DNA of 64,000 bases from Stenotrophomonas daejeonensis (GCF_001431505.1 NZ_LDJP01000022.1:1-64000), one strand, 5' to 3'; counted from the first letter of the stretch, positions 37,731-46,938 are shown. The notes: generated by a model from the sequence alone, not told the origin. Numbers and translations are program-made.

Positions 37731-38741
37731 TCAGGCGCCATGCACCCCGTCGATCTCCACCCGCAGATCGCGCCGGCACACCGCCGCATGCAGCACGATG
37801 TATGCCACCTCCGGCGGCAGATGCCGCGACAACGCCTGCCGCACCAGCGGAATCTCGGCCGCGTCGCGCACATAGACCTTCAACCGGCTGCCGGCGCCGA
37901 AACGCGCCGGCAACGCCGGCAGGCGCGCACGCGCCGTACCCACCAGCGCATCGAGGTTGGCGAAGGTTTCCTCCAGCTGGCGCAGCGTGTCCTCGCCATG
38001 CAGGGTGGCGTGCCCGACCACGCTGGCGGTGCCCGACAGCAGCAGCGGCAACGTGCTGCCCGGTGCGGCGAGCATGGCGCGGGCGAAGCTCGGCGACTGC
38101 GGCCCGTACTGGCGGGGATAGCGCCAGGCGCTGACCTGGCGGGGATTCTCCAGCGGCGTGCCCGGCGCGCGGGCGGCCAGCCAATAGACCTGCAGCACGC
38201 GCACGCCGTCCAGGCGGCCGATGGCGGTGGCGGCCGGCAGGGTGCCCGGATCGACATCCCCCAGCCCGCGCGCGCGGCCGATGCAGAACTGGCGGTAACG
38301 CTCGTCGTCGCCTTCGCCTTCGATGATCGCGTCCAGGTAGTTCCAGATCCGCAGCAGATGCGGATAGCCGTGCCGGGGCAGCGCCGACAGCAACTGTGCG
38401 TAAGAATGCTCGGCGGCCCCGGCGATACCGCCGTGGCGGGCTTCGTCGATCTGCAGGGCGCCGAACATCAGCGCGCCGTCGCTGGCCCAGGCCAGGCCGT
38501 CGGCGTCGCGGCCGCACTGCACGGCGCCGGTGCTGCGCCAGACTTCCAGTTGCGGTTCCCCATCGGGCTGCAGGCCTACCTGCAGGTAGCGGGGGTCGTC
38601 GCTGGGCGGTGCCGCATCGCCGGCGCGGAAGCCGAACACCGCCAGTACATGCGGATCGGCCAGCAACGCCGGCAGCCGGGCCGGGTCGGCGTAGTCCACC
38701 TCCAGCCCGGTACCGGGCCGGACGCCGGGAACGGCGCTCAT
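37731..38741 (-). CDS. xanB2: XanB2-type chorismatase / pteridine-dependent-dioxygenase-like protein
   Basis: A 336-residue chorismatase of the Hyg5/FkbO/XanB2 group. Recognisable blocks are VFGFRAGDAAPPSDDPRYLQV, SYAQLLSALPRHGYPHLLRIW, RYRQFCIGRARGL, RVLQVYWLA, ENPRQVSAWRYPRQYGPQSP and the C-terminal PPEVAYIVLHAAVCRRDL, where the His/Ala/Cys region forms part of the active site. XanB2 turns chorismate into 3- and 4-hydroxybenzoate (starter for xanthomonadin and precursor of ubiquinone) in Xanthomonas. ATG 38741 is chosen because the frame upstream lies in the divergent promoter region with the ACP gene. Confidence 0.9.
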   Translation of the reverse strand: MSAVPGVRPGTGLEVDYADPARLPALLADPHVLAVFGFRAGDAAPPSDDPRYLQVGLQPDGEPQLEVWRSTGAVQCGRDADGLAWASDGALMFGALQIDEARHGGIAGAAEHSYAQLLSALPRHGYPHLLRIWNYLDAIIEGEGDDERYRQFCIGRARGLGDVDPGTLPAATAIGRLDGVRVLQVYWLAARAPGTPLENPRQVSAWRYPRQYGPQSPSFARAMLAAPGSTLPLLLSGTASVVGHATLHGEDTLRQLEETFANLDALVGTARARLPALPARFGAGSRLKVYVRDAAEIPLVRQALSRHLPPEVAYIVLHAAVCRRDLRVEIDGVHGA

Positions 38742-38940
38742 CGCAGGCCCTCGCGATGGCAGCGGCCGGCTGGGTCGAAAGGCGGGGGCAGGGGCGAAGA
38801 TGCGGGAAACCGGGACGTCATTGTGCGGGCGGATCGGGTGCTGCAGATGCGCCATGATACTGCGCAGCCCACGCGTGCCGCGGTTGCGCTGGCGGCGGCG
38901 ATACCGGATCGTTGCGCATCATCTCTTCGTGGAAGTGGCA

Positions 38941-39210
38941 ATGTCGCAACAAACCGAGGCCGAGCGCGAGCTGGCCGAACTGCTGGTCGAGAGCCTGAAC
39001 CTGGAAGACGTGGACCCGGCGGCGATCGACCCGGAAGCCGCGCTGTTCAACGACGGCCTGGGCCTGGATTCGATCGATGCGCTGGAACTGGCCCTGGCCA
39101 TCGGCAAGCGCTACGGCTTCCAGCTGCGCTCGGACAACGACGACAACCGCCGCATCTTCGCCTCGCTGCGCGCGCTGTCGGCGCACGTGCAGGCCAACCG
39201 CACGAACTGA
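38941..39210 (+). CDS. Acyl carrier protein of the pigment cluster
   Basis: An 89-residue acidic ACP with the phosphopantetheine site GLDSIDALEL, Ser44. It carries the growing polyene for the ketosynthase, ketoreductase and dehydratases of the cluster. ATG 38941 has GGAAG upstream. It begins the seven- to eight-gene plus-strand operon; the 200-bp gap to xanB2 (38742-38940) should hold divergent promoters, with GATACT at 38856-38861 a weak -10 candidate. Confidence 0.95.
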   Translation: MSQQTEAERELAELLVESLNLEDVDPAAIDPEAALFNDGLGLDSIDALELALAIGKRYGFQLRSDNDDNRRIFASLRALSAHVQANRTN

Positions 39211-39215
39211 CGGCG

Positions 39216-39926
39216 ATGGACGGCACCGGCCACGGGCCGGCGGTGGGTGTGCTGCGGGTGGTCCTGTTGCTGGCCTACCCGGTGCTCTCGCATCTGGCCA
39301 GCCAGCGCGGCGAGGGCCTCTGGGCCGCGCTGGCACTGTTCGGACTGGTGTTTCTGTGTCTGCTTGGCGCACTGGCGCGGCGCCGCGCATGGGCCTGGGG
39401 CGCGCTGCCGGCGGCGGCGTTGCTGCTGGCCTGGCTGGGGCGCTCGCCGTGGGCGTGGGTGCTGCTGCAGGCGCCGCCGGTGGTGTTCCCGTTGCTGGTG
39501 GCATGGGGTTTCGCGCGTTCGCTGTTGCCGGGCCGCGTCCCGCTGGTCGCGCGCATCGTGCATGCACTGCACGCGCGCGCCGGCGTGCCGGTCGAGGCGG
39601 CGCTGGAACGCTATGCCCGGCGCCTGACCGCCGCCTGGGCACTGCTGCTGGCGTTGCTGGCGGCGATCAACCTGGCGCTGGCGCTGAGCGTCGTGCCCGA
39701 CGGCCTGCTGGCCGCGTTCGGGTGGACGCCGTGGTGGCCGTTGGATCACGCACGGTGGTCCTGGTGCACGAACGTGGCGGACTGGGGCCTGATCGGCGGT
39801 TTCTTCGTGGCCGAGTACGCGCTGCGCTGCCGCCTGTTCCCGCAGCGGCCGTACCGCCGGGCCGGGCAGTTCGTGCGCGAGATGGGCAGGCTCGGCCCGG
39901 CGTTCTGGCGCGACCTGCTGCGTTGA
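39216..39926 (+). CDS. COG4648-like inner-membrane protein of the cluster
   Basis: A 236-residue protein with about six hydrophobic segments (e.g. VLRVVLLLAYPVLSHLA; LWAALALFGLVFLCLLGAL; AWALLLALLAAINLALAL) and conserved LPRVPLVARIVHAL-like and FFVAEYALRCRLFP blocks. Membrane proteins of this kind (COG4648, 'predicted membrane protein') are regular members of aryl-polyene clusters. Exact role unknown; it may help place the enzyme complex at the membrane. ATG 39216 is 5 bases after the ACP stop. Confidence 0.85.
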   Translation: MDGTGHGPAVGVLRVVLLLAYPVLSHLASQRGEGLWAALALFGLVFLCLLGALARRRAWAWGALPAAALLLAWLGRSPWAWVLLQAPPVVFPLLVAWGFARSLLPGRVPLVARIVHALHARAGVPVEAALERYARRLTAAWALLLALLAAINLALALSVVPDGLLAAFGWTPWWPLDHARWSWCTNVADWGLIGGFFVAEYALRCRLFPQRPYRRAGQFVREMGRLGPAFWRDLLR

Positions 39927-39976
39927 AGTCGCAGGCCGCGGGTATCCTCTGGCCTGCGCCCGCCCTCCGCCACGCC

Positions 39977-40270
39977 ATGCACTTCACTATTGCCCACGAC
40001 CACCCCTGCCTGCCCGGCCATTTCCCGGGGCGGCCGCTGGTGCCGGGCGTGGTACTGCTGGAACAGGTGCTGCTCGCCGTCGAGGCGCAGGCCGGTGTGC
40101 CGCTGGCGGCCCTGCGCCTGCCGCAGGTGAAGTTCATGGCGCCGCTGCTGCCCGGGCAGCCGGCCCGGATCGAGCTGGACGGGCAGGCGCCGCGCTGGAA
40201 GTTCCGGGTCTGGCGCGGCGACGTGCTGCTGGCGCGCGGCGAGCTGGCGGCCGGCGACGTGGCGGCATGA
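39977..40270 (+). CDS. FabZ/ApeI-like 3-hydroxyacyl-ACP dehydratase
   Basis: A 97-residue hotdog protein, shorter than FabZ. GHFPGRPLVPGVVLLEQ holds the catalytic His15 region, and VKFMAPLLPGQP and KFRVWRGDVLLARGEL complete the fold. It would dehydrate the 3-hydroxyacyl-ACP to the trans-2-enoyl form during polyene building. The ATG fixes the conserved His-containing N-terminus. Its TGA overlaps the ATG of the acyltransferase (ATGA at 40267), so translation is coupled. Confidence 0.88.
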   Translation: MHFTIAHDHPCLPGHFPGRPLVPGVVLLEQVLLAVEAQAGVPLAALRLPQVKFMAPLLPGQPARIELDGQAPRWKFRVWRGDVLLARGELAAGDVAA

Positions 40271-41250
40271 ACGACGCCGACTGGAAGCACCGGCCCGAGG
40301 GTGGCGGCCGCGCCGCGGTGCGCCTGATCGCCGCCATCGCCCGCCACGGCGGCCGCGGCATCGCCCGAGCCTGCCTGTACCCGATCACCGCCTATTTCCT
40401 GCTGGTGCGCGGCAGCGAGCGGCGTGCCTCGCGCGATTACCTGCGCCGCGTGCTGGGGCGCCGCGCCGGCCTGCGGGACGTGGCGCGCCACATCCACACC
40501 TTCGCCGCGACCATCCTCGACCGGGTGTTCCTGCTCAGCGGGCGCATGGACCTGTTCACCATCCACACCGAGGGCACCGGGCAACTGCTCGATTGCCTCG
40601 ACCAGGGCCGTGGCGTGCTGCTGTTCGGCGCGCACCTGGGCAGTTTCGACGCGCTGCGCGCGCTGGGCCGGCAGCGGCCGGACCTGAAGCTGCGGGTGCT
40701 GCTGGACCGCGCCCACAACGCCGCCATCACCGAGTTGCTGGCCGAACTCGACCCCGGCCTGGCCGCGGGCATCATCGACGCCGGGCAGGATGGGCCGACG
40801 GTGGTGCTCGCCATCCGCCAGGCACTGGACGAGGGCGCGATGGTGGCGTTGCTGGTGGATCGCACACGCCCGGGCGAGGCCGCGCTGCCGGCGCCGCTGC
40901 TCGGCGCGCCGGCAGCGTTCCCGGCCGCGCCGTGGCTGATCGCCAGCGTGCTGAAGGCGCCGGTGATGCTGGCGTTCGGCCTGTACCGCGGCGGCAACCG
41001 CTACGATCTGTTGTTCGAGCCGTTCGCATCGACGGTCGAGGTGCCGCGCGCACAGCGCGCCGAGGCATTGTCGGCGCTGGTTCATCGTTATGCCGGCAGG
41101 CTGGAACAGCACCTGCGAAGCGCCCCCTGGAACTGGTTCAATTTCTATGATTTCTGGCATTCCCAAGCCCTTCCTCCCGTATCGCCGGATGCTGTCGGCG
41201 GCCCTGGCCGCGGGCTGCGGCATCGCCCCGGCGCTGGCCGGCGACGTTGA
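40267..41250 (+). CDS. LpxL/HtrB-like acyltransferase
   Basis: A 327-residue member of the lipid A acyltransferase superfamily. It has the HX4D site HLGSFD (His123, Asp128), LLVDRTRPGEAALPAPLLGAP and the typical APWNWFNFYDFW end motif. It would move the aryl-polyene acyl chain from ACP to a lipid or glycerol acceptor. The last 25 or so residues after DFW run in the overlap with the next gene and are probably not conserved. A lipid A role is less likely in this context. Confidence 0.88.
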   Translation: MNDADWKHRPEGGGRAAVRLIAAIARHGGRGIARACLYPITAYFLLVRGSERRASRDYLRRVLGRRAGLRDVARHIHTFAATILDRVFLLSGRMDLFTIHTEGTGQLLDCLDQGRGVLLFGAHLGSFDALRALGRQRPDLKLRVLLDRAHNAAITELLAELDPGLAAGIIDAGQDGPTVVLAIRQALDEGAMVALLVDRTRPGEAALPAPLLGAPAAFPAAPWLIASVLKAPVMLAFGLYRGGNRYDLLFEPFASTVEVPRAQRAEALSALVHRYAGRLEQHLRSAPWNWFNFYDFWHSQALPPVSPDAVGGPGRGLRHRPGAGRRR

Positions 41251-41860
41251 TGCGGCGTGGGTCCTGCGCCAGCTGGCGCAGCCGGCCCCGAGCCAGACCG
41301 GCTTCGTCGAGCTGCGTGGCTCGGCGCTGCTGAAGGAGCCATTGCGGGTGGAGGGCCAATACCGCCGCCCGGACGCCGGCACGCTGGTGCGCGAAGTGCG
41401 CGCGCCCTACGCCGAAACCACCACCATCGCCGATGGCAAGGTCAGCATCGACCGCGCCGGCAAGCCGCCGCGCGTGTTCCCGTTGCAGCGCGTGCCGGAG
41501 CTGTCGGACCTGCAGGCCAGTTTCGGCGCATTGCTGTCCGGCGACCTGGCGGCACTGGAGCGGGATTACCGCCTGCACGCTTCCGGCAGCGCGCAGCACT
41601 GGCAACTGGTGCTCACGCCGAAGGCGCAGGCGCTGGCCGCGCGGGTGCGCGAGGTGACGCTGCGCGGCCGCGCCGGCGAACTGCGCTGCATCGAGACGCA
41701 ACCGGCGCGGGGCGACCTGCAGCGCACCCTGCTCGGCAGCGCGGCCGCTGCCGCCGGCGAAGTACGCCAGGCCGACGCGCTGGCCGCGTTGTGCCGTGAC
41801 GGCCGCGATGGCGATGGGCCGGCTCCCGCCGGGCTCGCTCCCGGCAGGAGCGGGCATTGA
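41147..41860 (+). CDS. LolA-like periplasmic carrier
   Basis: A 237-residue protein with a signal sequence (MLSAALAAGCGIAPALA) and a LolA-type lipoprotein-carrier fold (TGFVELRGSALLKEPLRVEG, YRRPDAGTLVREV, IADGKVSIDR, VPLQRVPELSD-like turn). Such proteins in aryl-polyene clusters are thought to escort the pigment-lipid across the periplasm. Start ATG 41147 overlaps the acyltransferase by 104 bases; ATG 41189 is a later option. It overlaps the next gene by the TTGA at 41857. Confidence 0.85.
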   Translation: MISGIPKPFLPYRRMLSAALAAGCGIAPALAGDVDAAWVLRQLAQPAPSQTGFVELRGSALLKEPLRVEGQYRRPDAGTLVREVRAPYAETTTIADGKVSIDRAGKPPRVFPLQRVPELSDLQASFGALLSGDLAALERDYRLHASGSAQHWQLVLTPKAQALAARVREVTLRGRAGELRCIETQPARGDLQRTLLGSAAAAAGEVRQADALAALCRDGRDGDGPAPAGLAPGRSGH

Positions 41861-44199
41861 AGCTGACCCCGCGCCGGCGCATCGGCCTGGCGATCGGCTG
41901 GCTGCTGCTGCTGGGGCTGCTCAGCGCGTGGGTCGGCCAGCGCATGCAGGTCAGTGGCGACCTGCGCAAGTTCATGCCCGATGCGCGCACCCCGGCGCAG
42001 AAGCTGCTGCTCGACGAACTGGGCGAAGGCCCCGGCGCGCGGTTGCTGCTGCTGGCCCTGTCCGGCGCGGCGCCGGAACGGCTGGCCGCGCAGTCGCGGC
42101 AACTGCACGCGGCGCTGGCGGCCGATCCGCAGTTCGAGCTGGTCGCCAATGGCGGGCAGGCCGGGCTGGAGGCGTTTCCCGAGCGCCTGCTGCCCTACCG
42201 CTACCTGATCGACGACCTGCCCGCCGACGCCTTCGACGCCGGCCACCTGGGCGATGAACTGCAGGCGCGGCTGCAGGATCTCGCATCACCCGCCGGCGCA
42301 TTGGTCGAGCCGCTGCTGCCGTCCGACCCCACCCTGCAGGTCCTGCGCGTGGCCGAAGCCCTGCAACCGGCCAATGCGCCGCAGCGCATCGACGAGGTCT
42401 GGTTCGACCACACCGGCACGCAGGCACTGCTGCTGGTGCAGACGCACGCGGCCGGCTTCGACCCCGGTGCGCAGCAACAGGCGGTGGATACGATCAACGG
42501 CATCTTCGAGCGCATCGCCGCCGGCAGCGGCAGCCGGCTGGAGACGAGCGGGCCGGGCGCGTTCTCGGTGAAGATCGGCAACCGCACCGCCCGCGAGGCC
42601 GGCACCATCGGCAGCATCGACACGATCGGCATGATCCTGCTGCTGTGGCTCGCCTACCGCAGCTGGAAGATGCCGATCCTCGGCTTCCTGCCGCTGGCCA
42701 GCGCCGGGTTGGCCGGGTTGGCCGCGGTGGCGCTGACCTTCGACGGCGTGCACGGCATCACCATCGCCTTCGGCTTCACCCTGATCGGCGTGGTGCAGGA
42801 CTACCCGATCCATTTCTTCAGCCACCAGCGCCCCGGCCGCTCGCCGTGGGACAACGTGCGCGCGCTGTGGCCGACGCTGGGCACCGGCGTGGTCGCCACC
42901 TGCATCGCCTACCTGACCTTCCTGTTCTCCGGCGTCGAGGGGCTGAAGCAGCTGTCGGTGTTCACCATCACCGCGCTGGCCACCGCGGCGCTGGCTACAC
43001 GCTACCTGTTGCCGGCGCTGGTGGACCCGGCCACCCGCGACTTCGCCGATTCGGCATGGCTGGCCCGCCTGTGGCGGCATACCCGGCGGCTGCCGCGCCC
43101 GCGCCGCTCGCTGGCGGTGCTGGCGGCCGCCGCGCTGGTGGTGCTGGCCTGGGCGCCGGGACCGTTCTGGCAGAACGACCTGGGCAAGCTGACGCCGGTG
43201 GATGGCGCCGACCTGCTGCGCCATGCGCAGTTGAGCCGCGAGCTGGGTACGCCGGACGTGCGCTACGTGGTCGCCGTGCACGGCGGCGATGCGCAGGCGG
43301 CGCTGCAGGCCAGCGAGCGGCTGCGCCCGGCGCTGGACCGGCTGGTTGCCGATGGCGCGCTGGAGCGCTACGACATGGCCGCGCGCTACCTGCCCAGCGC
43401 GGCGTTGCAGCGCCAGCGCCAACAACGGTTGCCGGACGCGGCCACGCTGCGCGGCGCGCTGGCCGCGGCGGTGGCCGCCACGCCGTTCCGCGACGATGCG
43501 TTCGAGCCCTTCGTCGCCGACGTGCAGCGCGCCCGCGACGCACCGCCCTTGCTGCCGCGGGACCTGCGCGGCACGCCCCTGGCGACCGTGGTCGGCGGGC
43601 TGCTGCTGCAGGGCGGCGGCCAGGCCACCGCGCTGGTTTCGTTGAGTGGCCTGCACGACGTGGCCGCGGTGGCGACCGCCGCGCGCCTGCACGGCGCCGA
43701 GCTGCTGGACCTGAAGCACGCCTCCGAATCGCTGGTGGCCGATTACCGCGGGCGCGTGCTGGCGGCGCTGGCCGTCGCCATGCTGCTGCTGGCCGCCACC
43801 GTGTGGGTGGCGCTGCGCTCGCCGCGCCGCGTGCTGCGGGTGCTGCTGCCGATGCTGCTGGCCACGCTGGTGGTGCTGGCCACGCTGCGCGGCGCCGGCA
43901 TCGAACTGAACCTGTTCCACCTGATCGGGCTGATCCTCGCCGCCGGCCTGGGCCTGGACTATGGCCTGTTCTTCGAGCATGCCGGCGACAGCCTCGCCGA
44001 CCAGCTGCGCACCTTCCACGGCCTGCTGGTGTGCAGCGTGATGACGCTGCTGGTGTTCAGCCTGCTCGGCCTGTCCTCGATTCCGGTGCTGCGCGCGATC
44101 GGTGGCACCGTGGCATTGGGCGTGGTGTGCAACTTCGTGCTGGCGCTGCTGATCGCGCGCGAACCCTGGCAGGAGGCCGCGACCGATGCTGGCGCGTGA
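41857..44199 (+). CDS. MMPL/RND-family exporter of the pigment cluster
   Basis: A 780-residue inner-membrane protein with two repeats of an N-terminal helix, a periplasmic loop and a five-helix bundle (IGMILLLWLAYRSWKMPILG; FGFTLIGVVQDYPIHFFSHQ; LGLDYGLFFEH). It resembles the COG4258 exporters of aryl-polyene clusters and would move the polyene lipid outward. The start is TTG 41857: AGGAG lies about 7 bases before it, and the codon overlaps the preceding stop. Confidence 0.9.
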   Translation: MKLTPRRRIGLAIGWLLLLGLLSAWVGQRMQVSGDLRKFMPDARTPAQKLLLDELGEGPGARLLLLALSGAAPERLAAQSRQLHAALAADPQFELVANGGQAGLEAFPERLLPYRYLIDDLPADAFDAGHLGDELQARLQDLASPAGALVEPLLPSDPTLQVLRVAEALQPANAPQRIDEVWFDHTGTQALLLVQTHAAGFDPGAQQQAVDTINGIFERIAAGSGSRLETSGPGAFSVKIGNRTAREAGTIGSIDTIGMILLLWLAYRSWKMPILGFLPLASAGLAGLAAVALTFDGVHGITIAFGFTLIGVVQDYPIHFFSHQRPGRSPWDNVRALWPTLGTGVVATCIAYLTFLFSGVEGLKQLSVFTITALATAALATRYLLPALVDPATRDFADSAWLARLWRHTRRLPRPRRSLAVLAAAALVVLAWAPGPFWQNDLGKLTPVDGADLLRHAQLSRELGTPDVRYVVAVHGGDAQAALQASERLRPALDRLVADGALERYDMAARYLPSAALQRQRQQRLPDAATLRGALAAAVAATPFRDDAFEPFVADVQRARDAPPLLPRDLRGTPLATVVGGLLLQGGGQATALVSLSGLHDVAAVATAARLHGAELLDLKHASESLVADYRGRVLAALAVAMLLLAATVWVALRSPRRVLRVLLPMLLATLVVLATLRGAGIELNLFHLIGLILAAGLGLDYGLFFEHAGDSLADQLRTFHGLLVCSVMTLLVFSLLGLSSIPVLRAIGGTVALGVVCNFVLALLIAREPWQEAATDAGA

Positions 44200-44617
44200 G
44201 GACATCCTGCAACTGGTCCCGCACCAGGGCGGCATGTGCCTGTGGGACGAGGTGAGCGCCTGGACCGCCACGGACATCGCGCTGCGCGCCTTCAACCACC
44301 GTGCCCCGGACCATCCGCTGCGCAGCGGCGGCCGGCTGCATGCCATCCATCTGTGCGAATACGGCGCGCAGGCGATGGCGGTGCACGGCGGCCTGCGCGC
44401 GCGCCAGCATGGCGGCGCGGTGCGGCCCGGCGTGCTGGTGGCGCTGCGCGACGTGCAGCTGCACCTCGCGCGCATCGATGATCTCGACGGTGCCATCGAG
44501 GCTACCGCGCAGGTGCTGGCCGAGGCGGAAACCAGCCAGCAGTATGCGTTCCGCATCAACCACGGCACGCGCGTGCTGGCCGAAGGGCGCGCCGCGGTAA
44601 TGCTGCAACCCGGATGA
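44186..44617 (+). CDS. ApeP-like 3-hydroxyacyl-ACP dehydratase
   Basis: A 143-residue hotdog protein: ILQLVPHQGGMCLWDEVSAW near the start (Gln/Gly-rich PHQGGM is typical of ApeP), LHAIHLCEYGAQAMAVHGGL with the central helix, and RPGVLVALRDVQLHLARID. It pairs with the FabZ-like protein as the second dehydratase. It overlaps the exporter end by 14 bases and the next open frame by 4. Confidence 0.87.
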   Translation: MLAREDILQLVPHQGGMCLWDEVSAWTATDIALRAFNHRAPDHPLRSGGRLHAIHLCEYGAQAMAVHGGLRARQHGGAVRPGVLVALRDVQLHLARIDDLDGAIEATAQVLAEAETSQQYAFRINHGTRVLAEGRAAVMLQPG

Positions 44618-44649
44618 TGGATAAGGCAATGCACGAGGAGGGAATGACG

Positions 44650-45378
44650 ATGGGCACGAAGCGACGCGCGCTGGTCACCGGCGGCAGTGGCGACCTGGGC
44701 GGCGCGATCTGCCGGCGGCTGGCCGCCGATGGCGTGCACGTGATCGTCCATGCCAACGGCAACCTGGTGCGGGCGCAGGCGGTGGCCGCGGAGATCGCCG
44801 CGGCCGGCGGCAGCGCGCAGGCGGTGGCCTTCGACGTGGCCGATGGCGCGGCCACCGCGGCGGCGCTGGAAATCCTGCTGGCCGATGGCCCGATCCAGAT
44901 CGTGGTCAACAACGCCGGCGTGCACGACGACGCGCCGATGGCCGGCATGGATGCGGAGAAATGGCGGCGGGTGATCGACGTCTCGCTGCACGGCTTCTTC
45001 CACGTCACCCAGCCGCTGCTGCTGCCGATGGCGCGCACCCGCTGGGGCCGCGTCGTCAGCATTTCCTCGGTGGCGGCGGTGCTTGGCAACCGCGGCCAGA
45101 GCAACTACGCCGCGGCCAAGGCGGCCTTGCATGGCGCCTCGAAGTCGCTGGCGCGGGAAATGGCCAGCCGTGGCATCAGCGTCAATGTCGTCGCGCCGGG
45201 CGTGATCGCCGGGAGGATGACGGCCGACGCCTTCCCGCCCGAGGCGATCAAGCAGATGGTGCCGGCCGGGCGCGCCGGCAAGCCGGAGGAAGTGGCGGCG
45301 CTGGTCGCCTTCCTGTGCAGCGATGCGGCCGCCTACGTCAACGGGCAGGTGATCGGCATCAACGGCGGCATGGGCTGA
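44650..45378 (+). CDS. FabG-like 3-oxoacyl-ACP reductase
   Basis: A 242-residue short-chain dehydrogenase: NADPH site LVTGGSGDLGG, NNAGVHDDAPM, SISSVAAVLGNRGQSNYAAAK with the catalytic Ser, Tyr (about 154) and Lys (about 158), and APGVIAGRM. It reduces 3-oxoacyl-ACP in each polyene extension cycle. ATGs at 44614, 44629, 44644 and 44650 are in frame; GGAGGG (44637-44642) is best spaced for 44650. It ends the plus-strand operon, 6 bp from the converging glycosyltransferase. Confidence 0.92.
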   Translation: MGTKRRALVTGGSGDLGGAICRRLAADGVHVIVHANGNLVRAQAVAAEIAAAGGSAQAVAFDVADGAATAAALEILLADGPIQIVVNNAGVHDDAPMAGMDAEKWRRVIDVSLHGFFHVTQPLLLPMARTRWGRVVSISSVAAVLGNRGQSNYAAAKAALHGASKSLAREMASRGISVNVVAPGVIAGRMTADAFPPEAIKQMVPAGRAGKPEEVAALVAFLCSDAAAYVNGQVIGINGGMG

Positions 45379-45384
45379 CCCGGC

Positions 45385-46161
45385 TCAAGTCTCGTCGATG
45401 ACCGGCGGATTGGCGCGGATGGTGCGATGCACCTGCCGCACCCGCCCGTGGCGCAGCGCGAAGCGCACGATGTGGCTGGTGATGCGGTACAGGTCGCGCA
45501 GCGGGCGGAAATGGCTGGGGCGGAAGCATTCGCCATTGCCGGCATCGCGGTAGCGCGATTCGATCGGCACCGACACGCAGCGCGTGCCCAGACGCCGCGC
45601 GGCCGAGATCAGTACCTGCGCCTCGAACACGAACCCCTCGCCGGGCACCTCGCGCATGGCGATCACTTCGGCCGGGTAGAAGCGCTGCCCGCTCTGGCTG
45701 TCGGCCACCTGGTAATGCGTGCCCCAGGCCACGCCCCAGTCGCCGAATTCGTTGGCTAGCCGCCGCAGCAGGGGCTGCGAGGCGCGCTTGCGCAGGCGCG
45801 CGCCGATGATGATGCAGCCGGGGTGGCGGTTGGCGCTGGCCAGCAGCCGCGGCAGGTCGGAGGCGGCATGCTGGCCGTCGCCATCCAGGGTCAACGCGCC
45901 GCGCAGGCCGCGCCGCACCGCCTCGGCGAAGCCGCTGCGCAGTGCGGCGCCCTTGCCGCGGCGCTGCGGGTGGCGCAGCACGGTGACCGGCAGGTCGGCG
46001 ATGCGCACGGCGGTGTCGTCCTCCGAGCCATCGTCGACCACGATCACGTGCGGGAAATGTTCCAGCGCGCCTTCCACCACCTCGCGGATGCGCAGCGCCT
46101 CGTTGAGCGCCGGGATCACCACGGCGACGTCGTCCGGGCCAAGCGGCAACGAGTCAGCCAT
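45385..46161 (-). CDS. Family 2 glycosyltransferase of the pigment cluster
   Basis: A 258-residue GT2: VAVVIPALNEALRIREVVEG, VIVVDDGSEDDT, RGKGAALRSGF, LTLDGDGQHA (DXD-like), ADSQSGQRFYPAEV, FVFEAQVLISAARRLG. No membrane helix. It may glycosylate the polyene lipid or the hydroxyl of the aryl group; the acceptor is unknown. The ATG at 46161 overlaps the chain-length-factor gene by 8 bases, so it is the last gene of the minus-strand operon. Confidence 0.88.
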   Translation of the reverse strand: MADSLPLGPDDVAVVIPALNEALRIREVVEGALEHFPHVIVVDDGSEDDTAVRIADLPVTVLRHPQRRGKGAALRSGFAEAVRRGLRGALTLDGDGQHAASDLPRLLASANRHPGCIIIGARLRKRASQPLLRRLANEFGDWGVAWGTHYQVADSQSGQRFYPAEVIAMREVPGEGFVFEAQVLISAARRLGTRCVSVPIESRYRDAGNGECFRPSHFRPLRDLYRITSHIVRFALRHGRVRQVHRTIRANPPVIDET

Positions 46162-46933
46162 GCCCGATGTCGACCCGCAGCCACTGCCCCGCGCCGGCCG
46201 GCAGCCATGCCCGTTCCTGTTCCAGCGCGAGTGCCTCCAGCAACGGCAGCGCCGGCTGCATCGCGTTGCCGGCCAGCAGCCGCGACAGCGGCCCGGGCGC
46301 CTGCGTGCCGGTCTGCCCGGCCAATTCCAGCCGCAGCACCGGCAGGCCGGGGCAGGGCATGCGCGAGAGCACCAGCGCGATGCCGAGCAGGCCCTCACTG
46401 GGCACCAGCGTGCCCAGCGGCCCGCAGGCCGGGCCGTCATAGGCGACCAGCAGCACCGCTTCGCTGCCCGCGGCCAGCTGCGCCACCGCCTCGACCAGGC
46501 CCTGCGCGAAGCTGCCCGGCCCGGCGCTGATCGCGGTGGCCGGCGCGTGTGCGCCGGTGCCGATGGTCCAGTAGCCGGCGGCGGCGTTGTGTACCGAGTT
46601 GTGGAAGCGGGTCGGCGAAATCGCGCGCGGGTCGTCGGCCAGCGTCGTGCACATGTAGTCGGTGATCGACATCTCGCCGTGGGTGGAGGCGAACACCGAC
46701 GGCAGCGTCGCCGCTTCGCGCCCGGCCGCTTCGCAGGCGGCCAGCGCGGCGTCCAGCGCCACCGCCACGGTGGCCGGCGCACGGCGGCGCTCGTTGGCCG
46801 CCAGCAGCGCCGCCGCCGGGCGTGCCGGTGCCTGCGGCGGGCGCCGGCCTTCGCGCACCCAGGCGCAGGCCGCGTCCCAGTCGGGCAGCCCGCTGCCCCA
46901 GAAGCCGATGCCTTCGACGATCGCTTCGCGCAC
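46154..46933 (-). CDS. Chain-length-factor-like ketosynthase partner (ApeC type)
   Basis: A 259-residue thiolase-fold half: IVEGIGFWGSGLPDWDAA, GEMSITDYMCTTLADDPRAI, SPTRFHNSVHNAAAGYWTIG, TAISAGPGSFAQGLVEAV and a decarboxylase-like C-half. It lacks the Cys-His-His triad of active ketosynthases, as expected of a beta-ketoacyl synthase chain-length factor in aryl-polyene systems. It would pair with the ketosynthase. GTG 46933 is the start, 5 bases after the ketosynthase TGA, with GGGGTGAGG as ribosome-binding site. Confidence 0.86.
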   Translation of the reverse strand: MREAIVEGIGFWGSGLPDWDAACAWVREGRRPPQAPARPAAALLAANERRRAPATVAVALDAALAACEAAGREAATLPSVFASTHGEMSITDYMCTTLADDPRAISPTRFHNSVHNAAAGYWTIGTGAHAPATAISAGPGSFAQGLVEAVAQLAAGSEAVLLVAYDGPACGPLGTLVPSEGLLGIALVLSRMPCPGLPVLRLELAGQTGTQAPGPLSRLLAGNAMQPALPLLEALALEQERAWLPAGAGQWLRVDIGHG

Positions 46934-46938
46934 CTGCC

